64,000 nt of DNA, taken from the NCBI RefSeq assembly GCF_027563315.1, contig NZ_JAMKBJ010000002.1, positions 62,001 to 126,000 on the forward strand, read 5' to 3'. Of this stretch, positions 1 through 8,493 are shown piece after piece (positions within the stretch are counted from its first letter, which is position 1; each line of letters starts with the position of its first letter). The notes beneath the pieces are model-generated. The model had not been told where the DNA came from, ran no database searches, and worked only from the letters and a program-made list of their open reading frames with translations. The DNA comes from Paenisporosarcina quisquiliarum (GTDB lineage: Bacteria > Bacillota > Bacilli > Bacillales_A > Planococcaceae). Both the position numbers and the translations under genes were made by a program.

Positions 1-856
1 GCAAAATCTTCTCCGCTACTTTCAGGCCGGATTCTGCACCACGCGGTAAATCGATTTGCGTTTTGTCGCCTGTGATTACCATCTTCGAGCCGAAGCCCAG
101 TCGTGTTAAAAACATCTTCATTTGAGCTTTTGTCGTATTTTGAGCTTCATCCAAAATGACAAAGGCATCATCTAGTGTTCGTCCACGCATATATGCAAGA
201 GGTGCAATTTCTATCGTTCCTCTTTCCAAGAAGCGCGTCGTTTGTTCCGTTCCGAGCACATCATGAAGAGCATCGTATAAAGGACGTAAATAAGGATCTA
301 CTTTTTCTTTCAAATCCCCTGGTAAGAATCCTAAGCTCTCACCCGCTTCAACAGCAGGTCGGGTCAAGATAATGCGTTTTACATGACCATTCTTTAATGC
401 TTGTGTTGCAAGCACGACTGCAAGATATGTTTTCCCGGTACCAGCAGGTCCAATACAAAATACCAGATCTTTATGGCGAATGGCATGAATGTATTCACGT
501 TGGCCGATTGTTTTAGCACGAATCGCTTTCCCTTTTACATTACGCGCAATTTCTTCATCGTACAATTCCGCGAAATACTCTAAAGTCCCAGCTGTACTCA
601 TTTCAATAGCCGTACTAACGTCACGTTGGTTAATATTTATCCCTTTTTTAATAACTTTTAAAAGTTGTTCAATCAGTTGTTTAGCAACTGCACGCTTTTC
701 GACATCCCCTACTAGACGAATCGCTTCGCCTCTGGTGATCACTTGAACGCCCAGCTCTTGTTCAATTAATTTCATATTGCCATCAGAAATTCCTAGCAGT
801 AAGATGGCTTCATTTGGGTCTTGAACGTGTAATTCCGTATAATGTTCTTCCTGCAT
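1..856 (-). CDS. phoH: PhoH-family ATPase (3' end outside window)
   Basis: The gene starts at the ATG at 856 and runs off the left edge, so about 285 codons are visible and the C-terminus is missing. The protein carries a Walker A motif (GPAGTGKT) and a Walker B-like motif (VILDEAQN), which define the PhoH/YlaK P-loop ATPase family. The N-terminal 100 or so residues resemble the KH-like region preceding the ATPase domain in PhoH. The biochemical role of PhoH proteins is poorly defined; links to RNA metabolism and phosphate stress are family knowledge. It lies directly downstream of yqfD with a gap of only two bases, so it is probably cotranscribed with yqfC-yqfD, the same arrangement as in B. 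subtilis. The call is sure; the length cannot be judged. Confidence 0.96.
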   Translation of the reverse strand, partial: MQEEHYTELHVQDPNEAILLLGISDGNMKLIEQELGVQVITRGEAIRLVGDVEKRAVAKQLIEQLLKVIKKGININQRDVSTAIEMSTAGTLEYFAELYDEEIARNVKGKAIRAKTIGQREYIHAIRHKDLVFCIGPAGTGKTYLAVVLATQALKNGHVKRIILTRPAVEAGESLGFLPGDLKEKVDPYLRPLYDALHDVLGTEQTTRFLERGTIEIAPLAYMRGRTLDDAFVILDEAQNTTKAQMKMFLTRLGFGSKMVITGDKTQIDLPRGAESGLKVAEKIL

Positions 857-858
857 TC

Positions 859-1983
859 TCAGTCTCCTTGATGTATAGGTCTTTTACCTGCAATATTATC
901 ATTCATATAATACAGTACTTTCCCTTTTACTGTATCATTTGACCATGTCATGTGTAAAACTTTTTCATCCTTAATCTTTCCATTTGATGACAAACTGGAT
1001 GCTGTTCTCATTCTTAGCATGGGCAAAAATGCTTCTTCAATCCACTTTTCATTTACAGTCACAGAAGATTTTTCAAAAATTGTATTGCGCTCTACCCGAA
1101 AGACACTTTTGAACATTTCAATCAGATGTTCCAAGCTTTGCTCTTTTTTGAATGCTTTCCATGGTTTAGACACTTGTAGAATATTCACTTCTTCGGCTAC
1201 AAACTTATCATAGATAATTTTTGTTGGTAACTGAAAAGACATTTCAAGCCAATAGTCCGCAAACACTTGCCCTTCTGCCCCAACAACTAAATTTTTATTT
1301 CCTTGTTTCAGTATCCCCGTTACTAACGTATCTCCTTTTTTGACCGTTTCGTGTAACGGTACCAAACGTTCTCCTGAGCGGAGATCATAATGGGTAATGA
1401 CACCTTTACGCAAAGCCACCAAATCCGAAGGTGCTGTTTCATCCACTTGATCACGGATAATGACAGGAGCAGGTACAGAAGTAATATGCATTTTTGCCCC
1501 ACTTCGTTTGATATGAATCCAGGAAAGATCGTGATTGTTTGCTAAAATAACTTGTCGTATTTCAGAATCCGGGATCAGTGATTTCAAACTCTTTCTTTCG
1601 ATAACATTTAATTTATGCAGTTCCTGTTCGAGTTTTACTTGCCGTTCATCTGATTCATCTTCAATTGATATTTGCCATAAAAATAAAGAACAGATATATG
1701 GAACTAAAATGAATCCAAGTAATCCTGCGAGCACTGACCAGTGAAATTGAAGTACGCTTGAATTATCTGGTCGAGAGAAATGGATCGGTATTCTGTACTT
1801 CTTTCTGATTTTACGGACCTTCGGAATATCTTTTTCATAAATCATAAAAGTCGTTCCTGATTTATTTGTAGATAATTTTATTATGTAAACTTTATTTAAC
1901 TTTAATGCTTGAAGAAAAGAGTATGTTTGTTCATGGGGCTTTAATTGACAAGTGATTTTTCGACTACTTTCTAAAGATGCCAT
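859..1983 (-). CDS. yqfD: Sporulation protein YqfD
   Basis: A 374-residue protein matching YqfD, a sigma-E-type sporulation protein that partners with YqfC in B. subtilis. A single strong membrane segment lies near residues 82-105, separating an N-terminal basic cytoplasmic part from a long C-terminal extracytoplasmic part. The ATG overlaps the yqfC stop (TAATG), which implies translational coupling. The downstream neighbour phoH begins two bases later. Molecular function is not established for the family; a role in spore development is inferred from its B. subtilis homologue. Length is close to the usual size, and nothing suggests truncation. Confidence 0.92.
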   Translation of the reverse strand: MASLESSRKITCQLKPHEQTYSFLQALKLNKVYIIKLSTNKSGTTFMIYEKDIPKVRKIRKKYRIPIHFSRPDNSSVLQFHWSVLAGLLGFILVPYICSLFLWQISIEDESDERQVKLEQELHKLNVIERKSLKSLIPDSEIRQVILANNHDLSWIHIKRSGAKMHITSVPAPVIIRDQVDETAPSDLVALRKGVITHYDLRSGERLVPLHETVKKGDTLVTGILKQGNKNLVVGAEGQVFADYWLEMSFQLPTKIIYDKFVAEEVNILQVSKPWKAFKKEQSLEHLIEMFKSVFRVERNTIFEKSSVTVNEKWIEEAFLPMLRMRTASSLSSNGKIKDEKVLHMTWSNDTVKGKVLYYMNDNIAGKRPIHQGD

Positions 1984-2225
1984 TAGACCATATCCAATTT
2001 TCGTAGTTCCAGTTTGGTTAAATCTCGAACACTGATTGTGACTTCATCTACATTCATGGTGGAAATAATCGTTTCGCCTGATTCGATGGTCAAAGCAAAT
2101 CCTTGTCCCTTTAACTGACATGAGTTAGGACTGAGTGACAATAATTCAAAGGGTCCATTCACACGAATAGATTGAAAGTCATCAATATGGATAAATGGGG
2201 TCAATTGCAGATGATTGTTTAACAA
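1983..2225 (-). CDS. yqfC: Sporulation protein YqfC (YabP-like)
   Basis: An 80-residue protein of the YqfC/YabP family. These are small proteins used in sporulation and usually encoded just before yqfD, as here. The start is a TTG at 2225, chosen because a GGAGGTC ribosome binding site lies seven bases upstream and no ATG is available. The stop overlaps the yqfD ATG by one base. That ribosome binding site is the 3' arm of a strong hairpin (2231-2270), so translation may be sensitive to RNA folding or to transcription from upstream. The function is inferred from the family and neighbourhood only. Confidence 0.88.
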   Translation of the reverse strand: MLNNHLQLTPFIHIDDFQSIRVNGPFELLSLSPNSCQLKGQGFALTIESGETIISTMNVDEVTISVRDLTKLELRKLDMV

Positions 2226-2230
2226 AAAAA

Positions 2231-2270
2231 GACCTCCTTTCCATCAGCATATGCTGACAGATTGGAGGTC
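2231..2270 (-). promoter_or_regulatory. Hairpin with U-tract occluding yqfC ribosome binding site
   Basis: On the minus strand GACCTCC (2264-2270) pairs with GGAGGTC (2231-2237), with an inner perfect 14-base palindrome at 2244-2257, followed by seven U residues. It has the form of an intrinsic terminator for the floA-side operon. Its 3' arm is also the Shine-Dalgarno sequence of yqfC. Confidence 0.75.
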
Positions 2271-2275
2271 ATGAG

Positions 2276-2722
2276 TTAACGTTTCGATTTTGGCGGTGCT
2301 AGAATTTCCGAGAAAATAATCGCCTGAAGAAGTTCTTTTTCTGATGACGGAACGAATGATGAAGAATCTGTATTTTGAATACGATTCTTCTCTTTCGTCT
2401 GGTGCAGGGAAAGTCTTCCTTGCCGAGCCGAAGTTCTTGGTGCTTCTTTCATTTGTTCCTTAGCAGGTAAAACTTTTTCTTTCACTTGTTTCATTTGATA
2501 CATAACTTCAGGTTTTGATGGTGTTTTTGTTTGTCTTTCAGAGATTTGCTTTTGCACATCTCCATATATTTCTTTCGCATAATCTTCAAGTTTTTTCATG
2601 GATTGTTGATTTGGCGACTGCGGCAGAAATGGTTTCGTTTGTCCACCATCATCACTTGCATTTTTCCGCTTAAAAATTGCACTGATGACAAATGCAATGA
2701 TCGCAAAAATGATTGGTTCCAC
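2276..2722 (-). CDS. Unrecognised membrane-anchored protein in the yqfB position
   Basis: A protein of about 148 residues that I do not recognise. It has one N-terminal hydrophobic segment (first 17 residues), then a basic KRK stop-transfer. A long polar, Gln/Lys/Glu-rich region, probably disordered or coiled-coil, follows. The last 20 residues are more structured and contain the stretch AIIFSEILAPPKSKR. I prefer the GTG at 2722 because GGAGG sits eight bases upstream; a TTG two codons earlier is too close to it. It lies between floA and yqfC, where B. subtilis has yqfB, but homology to YqfB cannot be claimed from what I see. Linkage to floA and nfeD suggests a membrane-associated role. No function is assigned. 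Confidence 0.75.
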   Translation of the reverse strand: MEPIIFAIIAFVISAIFKRKNASDDGGQTKPFLPQSPNQQSMKKLEDYAKEIYGDVQKQISERQTKTPSKPEVMYQMKQVKEKVLPAKEQMKEAPRTSARQGRLSLHQTKEKNRIQNTDSSSFVPSSEKELLQAIIFSEILAPPKSKR

Positions 2723-2757
2723 TGTCAAATCCCTCCTTAAAGGGCTGCTGATCTGGA

Positions 2758-3768
2758 TTAATCTTGAGTCAGGTCAGTTTTAGATTTATCGCCGCCAATT
2801 TTACTGATTGAATCGCGCATGCTCGTATCAGCTTGCAGATTTTTGTAATTCATATAGTCCATTACACCGATGTTTCCTTCGCGCAATGCTTCTGCCATAG
2901 CTAAAGGAATTTCAGCCTCAGCTCCAACAACTTTCGCACGCATTTCCTGTACTTTTGCAATCATTTCTTGTTCAGTTGCAACAGCCATGGCACGGCGTTC
3001 TTCGGCTTTAGCTTGAGCAATTTTCTTGTCAGCTTCCGCTTGCTCCGTTTGAAGTTCTGCACCGATATTTTTACCGATATCAACGTCCGCGATATCGATG
3101 GATAAGATTTCAAAAGCCGTTCCTGAATCAAGACCTTTTGATAAAACAGTTTGAGAAATCATATCCGGATTTTCCAATACTTTTTTATGGTTAGTGCTTG
3201 AACCAATCGTAGAGACAATCCCTTCACCTACTCGGGCAACGATGGTTTCTTCACCAGCACCACCGACTAAACGATCGATATTGGCACGAACTGTGATACG
3301 CGCTTTTGCTTTCACTTCAATACCATCCATTGCTACACCAGCGATAAAAGGTGTTTCAATTACTTTAGGATTTACAGACATTTGCACCGCTTCAAGAACA
3401 TCACGGCCTGCAAGGTCAATCGCAGCTGCACGTTCAAACGGCAAATCAATATTTGCTCGATGCGCGGCAATCAATGCATTCACAACGCGGTCAACATTAC
3501 CGCCTGCTAAGTAGTGACTTTCGAGTTGATTAATCGTTACAGATAAACCAGCTTTATGTGCTTTAATTAACGGATTGACAATGCGTGATGGAATAACGCG
3601 TCGTAATCTCATCCCCACTAATGTAAATATGCTGATGCGTACTCCAGCTGCCAATGCCGAGATCCATAACGCAATCGGTACAAACGTCATGAAGATAGCC
3701 AGCAGTATGAATGCGGCTATAATGGCAATGATAATGCCGATTGTGCTTCCAGTAATTCCTTCAATCAT
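2758..3768 (-). CDS. floA: Flotillin-like protein FloA
   Basis: A 336-residue FloA (YqfA) homologue. It has an N-terminal membrane hairpin (about residues 5-50), then an SPFH/band-7-like domain. A Glu/Ala-rich coiled-coil follows (about 230-290), ending in the conserved [16 protein letters not shown] stretch. FloA forms foci in the membrane and organises functional membrane microdomains that affect signalling, secretion and cell-wall processes. The ATG overlaps the nfeD stop (ATGA), so the two are translationally coupled, matching the widespread nfeD-flotillin pairing. Length is typical for the family. Confidence 0.96.
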   Translation of the reverse strand: MIEGITGSTIGIIIAIIAAFILLAIFMTFVPIALWISALAAGVRISIFTLVGMRLRRVIPSRIVNPLIKAHKAGLSVTINQLESHYLAGGNVDRVVNALIAAHRANIDLPFERAAAIDLAGRDVLEAVQMSVNPKVIETPFIAGVAMDGIEVKAKARITVRANIDRLVGGAGEETIVARVGEGIVSTIGSSTNHKKVLENPDMISQTVLSKGLDSGTAFEILSIDIADVDIGKNIGAELQTEQAEADKKIAQAKAEERRAMAVATEQEMIAKVQEMRAKVVGAEAEIPLAMAEALREGNIGVMDYMNYKNLQADTSMRDSISKIGGDKSKTDLTQD

Positions 3769-5093
3769 GCTTCATTCTCCCCTTCTTTGACTTCCCGTAC
3801 AACCGTGCGAGAGCCTTCAACTTTAATAATTTTTACAATTTTATTCGCATCAACGTAGCCACCTTCAGTGACTGCATCGATTCGTTCACCATCCAACATA
3901 ATCGTTCCAGATGGACGAAGTGGTGTCATACTTACAGCCATTCTACCAATTAATTCATAGCGGTTGACGTTCGATACATAGCCATGCTCTGTATCCGTTG
4001 CATCCTTCAAAATAATTTTATTGAACAGCTTGAGGTTCTTTCCAAAAAATTTCATGAGTATCACCATTCCTACAATTGCGACCATCAATGCGATCAACAC
4101 GGCAATTCCCATGTGGAACACATTTCCCCCCGCAAGAAGTATACTTCCGATAATTAATGCTGCCCCTATTATACCCGCTATGGCACCTGGAAGGAAAAAT
4201 TCAGCAATAATAAAACCCACTCCAAGGACAAACAGAAGAATAGATTCATATCCTGCCAATCCTGCAACCATATGACCGAAAAAGAATAACCCTATCGCAG
4301 TCAAGCCCATTGTTCCGGCAACGCCGAACCCAGGTGAATATAATTCAACAACCAATCCCAGACTTGCGATCGATAAAAGAATAGGAACAATTATTGGATC
4401 AGTCACAAAGCGCGCTACTTTCTCAGCAAACGTTTCATTTACTGAAGTAACATTCGCTTTATTCAGCTCCAATTCCTTCAATAAGGCCTCGAATGAAGCA
4501 ACAGTGCCCTCAGAATAGCCAACTTCTTCAGCTTCAGTAGCTGACAACGTTAGAAGTTTCCCTTCCCCCGCGCGGTACTCTGGTAAGTCTATTGATTCAT
4601 CTGCCATCGCCAGAGCATACAGGGGATCACGGTCAGATGATTCCGCAGCTGTTTTCATCGATGTCAACCAAGCACTATTGGCTTTCTCTTCCGCAGCGTT
4701 CCCTGCACCATCTATTACTTTCGCAGCTCCGATACGTCCGCTTGGCACCATATAAATTTCATCTGCGTGCAATGCAATAAAAGCACCTGCTGATAACGCA
4801 TTTTGATTGATAAATGCGACCGTTTTCAATGGTGTTTCATCCATTAACTTCGCGATGTTTTCAGCAGAATCCACAAATCCACCAGGCGTATTGATGTCTA
4901 AAATTACAACATCAGCACCCGCTTCTTCCGCTTCTTCAAAAGCACGTTGCAAAAAGGCATATAAACCTTTTTCCACTTCATCCTTTATAGGGATCCGATA
5001 AATTTCCGATGCGTTGACGGGCAAGCTAGGCAAGATTAATAGAATGGAAATGAAGAGCAGTAAATACCCACTTACAACCCGCGTCCACCTCAT
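3765..5093 (-). CDS. yqeZ: NfeD-family membrane serine protease-like protein (YqeZ)
   Basis: A long-form NfeD protein of 442 residues. A signal peptide (about 1-28) is followed by a ClpP-like domain. This contains the [11 protein letters not shown] strand and a nucleophile motif ALSAGA with Ser near residue 101; a lysine near residue 125 is the likely dyad partner. Several transmembrane helices follow (about 235-350), and a C-terminal OB-fold NfeD domain (about 380-440). It acts at the membrane alongside FloA, and the two genes overlap by four bases. An AGGAGGGG ribosome binding site supports the ATG at 5093. In B. subtilis yqeY lies immediately upstream of this gene; here it does not. Protease activity is inferred from family members. 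Confidence 0.94.
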   Translation of the reverse strand: MRWTRVVSGYLLLFISILLILPSLPVNASEIYRIPIKDEVEKGLYAFLQRAFEEAEEAGADVVILDINTPGGFVDSAENIAKLMDETPLKTVAFINQNALSAGAFIALHADEIYMVPSGRIGAAKVIDGAGNAAEEKANSAWLTSMKTAAESSDRDPLYALAMADESIDLPEYRAGEGKLLTLSATEAEEVGYSEGTVASFEALLKELELNKANVTSVNETFAEKVARFVTDPIIVPILLSIASLGLVVELYSPGFGVAGTMGLTAIGLFFFGHMVAGLAGYESILLFVLGVGFIIAEFFLPGAIAGIIGAALIIGSILLAGGNVFHMGIAVLIALMVAIVGMVILMKFFGKNLKLFNKIILKDATDTEHGYVSNVNRYELIGRMAVSMTPLRPSGTIMLDGERIDAVTEGGYVDANKIVKIIKVEGSRTVVREVKEGENEA

Positions 5094-5400
5094 AACGCCC
5101 CTCCTTATCTATGTAACAATTAGGCTTTCTATAGTATGTACGGATGAACAGGAAAAAAGATTCATAAAGAAGAAAAAAATGTGGGAAATAGCATGTGAAT
5201 GAATAATAGGAAGAAATTTTTTATTTTGTGTGAAATGGCAAAGGATTAATACTTTCACGGAGAATGATGTAGAAGTGTTTATAATTTCCGTTGAATACGA
5301 GGGAAGCTTCCGTCCAGTCGAAAACAATTTTCATCCACTCGCTTCAACCAATATGATAGGTGTAAAACTCAAATCTCCTCAAAATAGAGGAAAATAAAAT
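5094..5400. other. Non-coding stretch upstream of yqeZ
   Basis: About 300 bases with no ORF that has a ribosome binding site or recognisable protein. It probably carries the yqeZ promoter. In B. subtilis this position would hold yqeY, a GatB-like protein of about 150 residues; no trace of such a gene was seen in either orientation. Confidence 0.6.
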
Positions 5401-5432
5401 AAGCCGAGAAATCAGTAGATTTCTCGGCTTAC
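5399..5432 (-). terminator. Intrinsic terminator downstream of rpsU
   Basis: A perfect 13-bp stem (AAGCCGAGAAATC at 5401-5413 with its complement at 5418-5430) is followed on the minus strand by a T-rich tract. It lies beyond both rpsU and the rpsU remnant. Confidence 0.9.
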
Positions 5433-5497
5433 ATATGGAATTTCTTTAGTCATCAAGTAGTACGTGTTATGAACGTAGGGATTAAAGGAATTGATCA

Positions 5498-5562
5498 CTA
5501 ACGTTTACGCGCATCTTCTGATTTCTTATTACGCTTTACGCTTGGTTACCTGAAAATCGCGA
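5498..5562 (-). pseudogene. Decayed duplicate of the rpsU 3' end
   Basis: On the minus strand this stretch encodes PSVKRNKKSEDARKR followed by a stop. The real rpsU ends [17 protein letters not shown]. The nucleotide match spans about 50 bases with few changes. Upstream of the PSV codons the copy keeps a CGCGA-TTTT match to the rpsU codons for REF but has a two-base deletion that breaks the frame. It lies 24-90 bases downstream of rpsU, has no start codon and no 5' half. It looks like the scar of a partial tandem duplication or of recombination at the rpsU tail. Confidence 0.85.
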
Positions 5563-5585
5563 TTCAAGATTCCGTAAAGGTTAAA

Positions 5586-5759
5586 TTAGAATTTACGCTT
5601 ACGCGCAGCTTCTGATTTCTTTTTACGCTTTACACTTGGTTTTTCATAAAACTCGCGTTTTCTTACCTCTTGTATTGTTCCACTTTTAGAAACAGTACGT
5701 TTGAAGCGGCGAAGAGCATCTTCAAGCGATTCGTTTTTGCGAACGACAGTTTTTGACAT
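5586..5759 (-). CDS. rpsU: 30S ribosomal protein S21
   Basis: A 57-residue S21, a small basic protein of the 30S platform near the anti-Shine-Dalgarno end of 16S rRNA. The sequence runs from [19 protein letters not shown] to a lysine/arginine-rich tail ending AARKRKF, the usual length for Bacillales. The start at 5759 is chosen over an in-frame codon eight residues upstream because GGAGGGA sits seven bases before it and the family begins [11 protein letters not shown] broken copy of its 3' end lies just downstream. Confidence 0.98.
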   Translation of the reverse strand: MSKTVVRKNESLEDALRRFKRTVSKSGTIQEVRKREFYEKPSVKRKKKSEAARKRKF

Positions 5760-5861
5760 CTCTCTTTCCCTCCCTCCGAACACACGTCAATACATAACCT
5801 AGTGTTATGTACTCCAAAATTATATCGTATCATATCATTTTGGTCAATACGTTCTCGATAA

Positions 5862-6533
5862 TTAATAGTCTGAGTTAGAAGTTAATCCTTGCATGATCTG
5901 AACACCAGAACTTGCACCAATACGAGTAGCCCCTGCTTCGATCATTTTTTGAACATCCTCCAAGCTACGAACGCCGCCAGATGCTTTCACACCAAGGTCT
6001 GGTCCAACTACTTCGCGCATCAATGCAACGTCTTCAAATGTTGCTCCACCTGTAGAAAAACCAGTAGATGTTTTAACGAAGTCTGCTCCAGCGTCTTTAG
6101 ACAATTGGCTTGCAACTTTAATTTCTTCTTTAGTCAGCAAACAAGTTTCTAAAATTACTTTCACAATTGCTTTCCCTTTAGCAGCATTTACTACTGCTTC
6201 TACGTCGCGTTTTACTAAATCAAGGTCTTGAGATTTCAAAGCGCCCACATTTAATACCATATCAATTTCACCAGCACCATTATTAATTGCATCCGTTGTT
6301 TCGAATGCTTTCGTTTCAGGTGTAGATGCACCAAGTGGGAAACCGATTACTGTACAAACTTTTACAGGAGTTCCTGTTAAAAGTTCAGCAGATGTTTTTA
6401 CCCAAGTTGGATTTACGCAAACAGATGCAAATGTGTATTCTTTAGCTTCTGCACAAAGTTTTTCCACTTGCTCTTTAGTAGCTTCAGGTTTCAATAATGT
6501 ATGATCGATCATTGACGCAATATTTGTAGTCAA
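5862..6533 (-). CDS. deoC: Deoxyribose-phosphate aldolase
   Basis: A 223-residue DeoC that cleaves 2-deoxyribose-5-phosphate to glyceraldehyde-3-phosphate and acetaldehyde, in deoxynucleoside catabolism. Class I aldolase features are clear: the [12 protein letters not shown] start, KVILETCLL, and [14 protein letters not shown] carrying the Schiff-base lysine, with GASGGVRS-type phosphate-binding sequence near the end. Translation begins at a TTG with an AGGGTG site eight bases upstream. An extended -10 box (TGGTAAAAT, minus strand, near 6572-6579) suggests its own promoter. It occupies the place where B. subtilis carries mtaB (yqeV) between rsmE and rpsU. Confidence 0.97.
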   Translation of the reverse strand: MTTNIASMIDHTLLKPEATKEQVEKLCAEAKEYTFASVCVNPTWVKTSAELLTGTPVKVCTVIGFPLGASTPETKAFETTDAINNGAGEIDMVLNVGALKSQDLDLVKRDVEAVVNAAKGKAIVKVILETCLLTKEEIKVASQLSKDAGADFVKTSTGFSTGGATFEDVALMREVVGPDLGVKASGGVRSLEDVQKMIEAGATRIGASSGVQIMQGLTSNSDY

Positions 6534-6701
6534 AATGGTTTCACCCTTTCGGAAGTTGTCCGTACCTCTTCATTTTACCATGATAGTCCTTGCTTTTCAC
6601 TAAAAATCACATAAAGTTGACACAAAGCCAATTGTGAAATTATCTTTTCGCGGTTTGAACAGTTCTTTTCGGGAATCCTCTTTAGGAGAATTCCAATCGC
6701 A

Positions 6702-6738
6702 TAAAAATCCAGTACACCGAAATGTACTGGATTTTTTT
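6702..6738 (-). terminator. Terminator downstream of rsmE
   Basis: A perfect stem, AAATCCAGTACA pairing with TGTACTGGATTT around a short loop, is followed by a T run on the minus strand. It ends the hrcA-to-rsmE cluster. The stem is nearly symmetrical and could also act on plus-strand transcripts. Confidence 0.9.
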
Positions 6739-6787
6739 GATCAATCACGCTAATCCACGGATTTAGCATAACCACGATTTAAACTTA

Positions 6788-7525
6788 TCATTCAAATTCA
6801 TAGGAAATGGCAGATAATACATACAAAGGAGCTGTTTCGGCTCTTAATATACGCGGTCCTAATGAAATAGATTGGAATCCCCGATCCATTAAAGCTTGTA
6901 TTTCTGTTCGGGACAACCCACCTTCTGGTCCAAAGACGACACAGATTGATTGCTGACCATTCTTTCTTGATAACGTTTCAGCAAAACGCGTTCTTTTTTC
7001 CAGCTTCGCGTCTTCTTCATCAGCAACGAAACATACATCGTATTTCTCGGTCATTTGAAGTAATTGCTTAAATGTCACAATATCCTGGATGGTCGGAACT
7101 ACATTTCGGTGAGATTGTTCTGCAGCTTCTTTTGCGATTTTTTGCAGACGTTGTTGTTTTTTACTGCCTTTTTGAGCGTCCCATTTCACAATGGAGCGTT
7201 CCGCTTCAAACAGAACGAGTTCATGCATCCCAAGTTCCGTTGCTTTTTGCGTAATCAAATCTAATTTTTCACCTTTTGGCAATCCACAACAGATGGTTAC
7301 TTGGATAGGCAGTTCATTTGAGCGCAACGCATCCGATGATTTTCTCACCCGCACGTCCTGGCCTTCGAAACGTTCTATTGTTGCTTCGTAAGCCTTGCCT
7401 TCAGAAACAATAATGATGGATTGACCTTCTTGCATACGCATCACTTTTTGAATATGTTTGGCATCATCGCCAGATATGACAGCCATTTCATCCACTAATG
7501 GTTCTTGAATAAAGTATCTTTGCAT
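6788..7525 (-). CDS. rsmE: 16S rRNA (uracil-1498-N3)-methyltransferase RsmE
   Basis: A 245-residue SPOUT-family methyltransferase that modifies U1498 of 16S rRNA using S-adenosylmethionine. An N-terminal PUA-like domain (about 1-70) starts MQRYFIQ. The C-terminal SPOUT knot carries VFGPEGGLSRTEI and SLGPRILRAETA, the SAM-binding deep trefoil knot. It lies seven bases downstream of prmA in the dnaJ-prmA-rsmE order typical of Bacillales. Length is standard. Confidence 0.97.
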   Translation of the reverse strand: MQRYFIQEPLVDEMAVISGDDAKHIQKVMRMQEGQSIIIVSEGKAYEATIERFEGQDVRVRKSSDALRSNELPIQVTICCGLPKGEKLDLITQKATELGMHELVLFEAERSIVKWDAQKGSKKQQRLQKIAKEAAEQSHRNVVPTIQDIVTFKQLLQMTEKYDVCFVADEEDAKLEKRTRFAETLSRKNGQQSICVVFGPEGGLSRTEIQALMDRGFQSISLGPRILRAETAPLYVLSAISYEFE

Positions 7526-7532
7526 CTATTAT

Positions 7533-8480
7533 TTATTCCTTCACTGGTTTCTTAGAAATGATTGTTACCCAGTCTTCCATCATCATGACCTCTTCAATTA
7601 TAAAGCCAGCCGCTTCAAGAGACTGCTTTACATCGTCTTTTTTCGCTCCGATGATTCCAGAAGTAATGTACAATCCGCCTTCTTTAACGACCTTGAATGC
7701 ATCTTGAGTAAAGGACATGATGATTTCAGCTAAAATATTCGCCACAACAACATCAGATGGCTCGTTGACAGTATCCAGCAAGTTGCCATGGACAACTTCT
7801 GTCGTGTTTTGAACTTTGTTCAGTTTGACATTGATTTTTGCAGAACGCACAGCTACTTCATCCAAATCTAGTGCATGCACATGTTTTGCTCCAAGCAAAG
7901 CTGCACCGATTGCCAAAACACCTGAACCGGTGCCGATATCTGTAACATAATCACCAGGTTTTACAGTCTTCTCAAGTGCTTGAAGACACATGACGGTTGT
8001 CGGATGAGTTCCGGTACCGAATGCCATTCCAGGATCCAGTTCGATAATCAATTCATCTGTTGAAACCGGCTCGTATGTTTCCCAAGTAGGGACAATCGTA
8101 AAGCGTTCCGAAATTTTCACTGGATGATAGTATTTCTTCCATGCAGTTGCCCATTCTTCTTCATTGACTTCACTGATTTTCACAACGTTTTCGCCAATGT
8201 TGATATCATAATTGATGAGGTTATTGATCGCGAGCTTCACTTCTTCGACTGTTTCACCTAAAAAACTTGTAACGGGTAAATAAGCTTTCAGAATAACTCC
8301 TTCTGTCGGGAAATCATTTGGATTCAACGCATAAATTTCACCGAATTGATCCTCGCGTTCTCGTGCGAACTCCTCTGAATCCTCAATGACAACACCGCTT
8401 GCTCCTGCTTCGTGCAAAATATTCGAAACTGCTTCTACCGCTTCATGCGTCGTATGAATGGAAAGCTCTGACCACTTCAC
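7533..8480 (-). CDS. prmA: Ribosomal protein L11 methyltransferase PrmA
   Basis: A protein of about 315 residues that methylates ribosomal protein L11. The SAM-binding Rossmann core contains the motif [18 protein letters not shown], and the catalytic-domain motif [10 protein letters not shown] follows. I place the start at GTG 8480 because AAGGAG lies nine bases upstream and the family normally begins with [10 protein letters not shown]. An upstream in-frame GTG at 8501 would overlap dnaJ by eight bases and add seven atypical residues. It is in one transcription unit with dnaJ and rsmE. Confidence 0.95.
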   Translation of the reverse strand: MKWSELSIHTTHEAVEAVSNILHEAGASGVVIEDSEEFAREREDQFGEIYALNPNDFPTEGVILKAYLPVTSFLGETVEEVKLAINNLINYDINIGENVVKISEVNEEEWATAWKKYYHPVKISERFTIVPTWETYEPVSTDELIIELDPGMAFGTGTHPTTVMCLQALEKTVKPGDYVTDIGTGSGVLAIGAALLGAKHVHALDLDEVAVRSAKINVKLNKVQNTTEVVHGNLLDTVNEPSDVVVANILAEIIMSFTQDAFKVVKEGGLYITSGIIGAKKDDVKQSLEAAGFIIEEVMMMEDWVTIISKKPVKE

Positions 8481-8493
8481 CTGCGTCAACTCC

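Noticed and set aside
5109-5327. 72-codon open frame on the minus strand upstream of yqeZ
   Set aside because: No ribosome binding site, low-complexity product, and no similarity to YqeY or any family I know.
6575-6775. 66-codon open frame between deoC and rsmE
   Set aside because: It overlaps the rsmE terminator and has no ribosome binding site.
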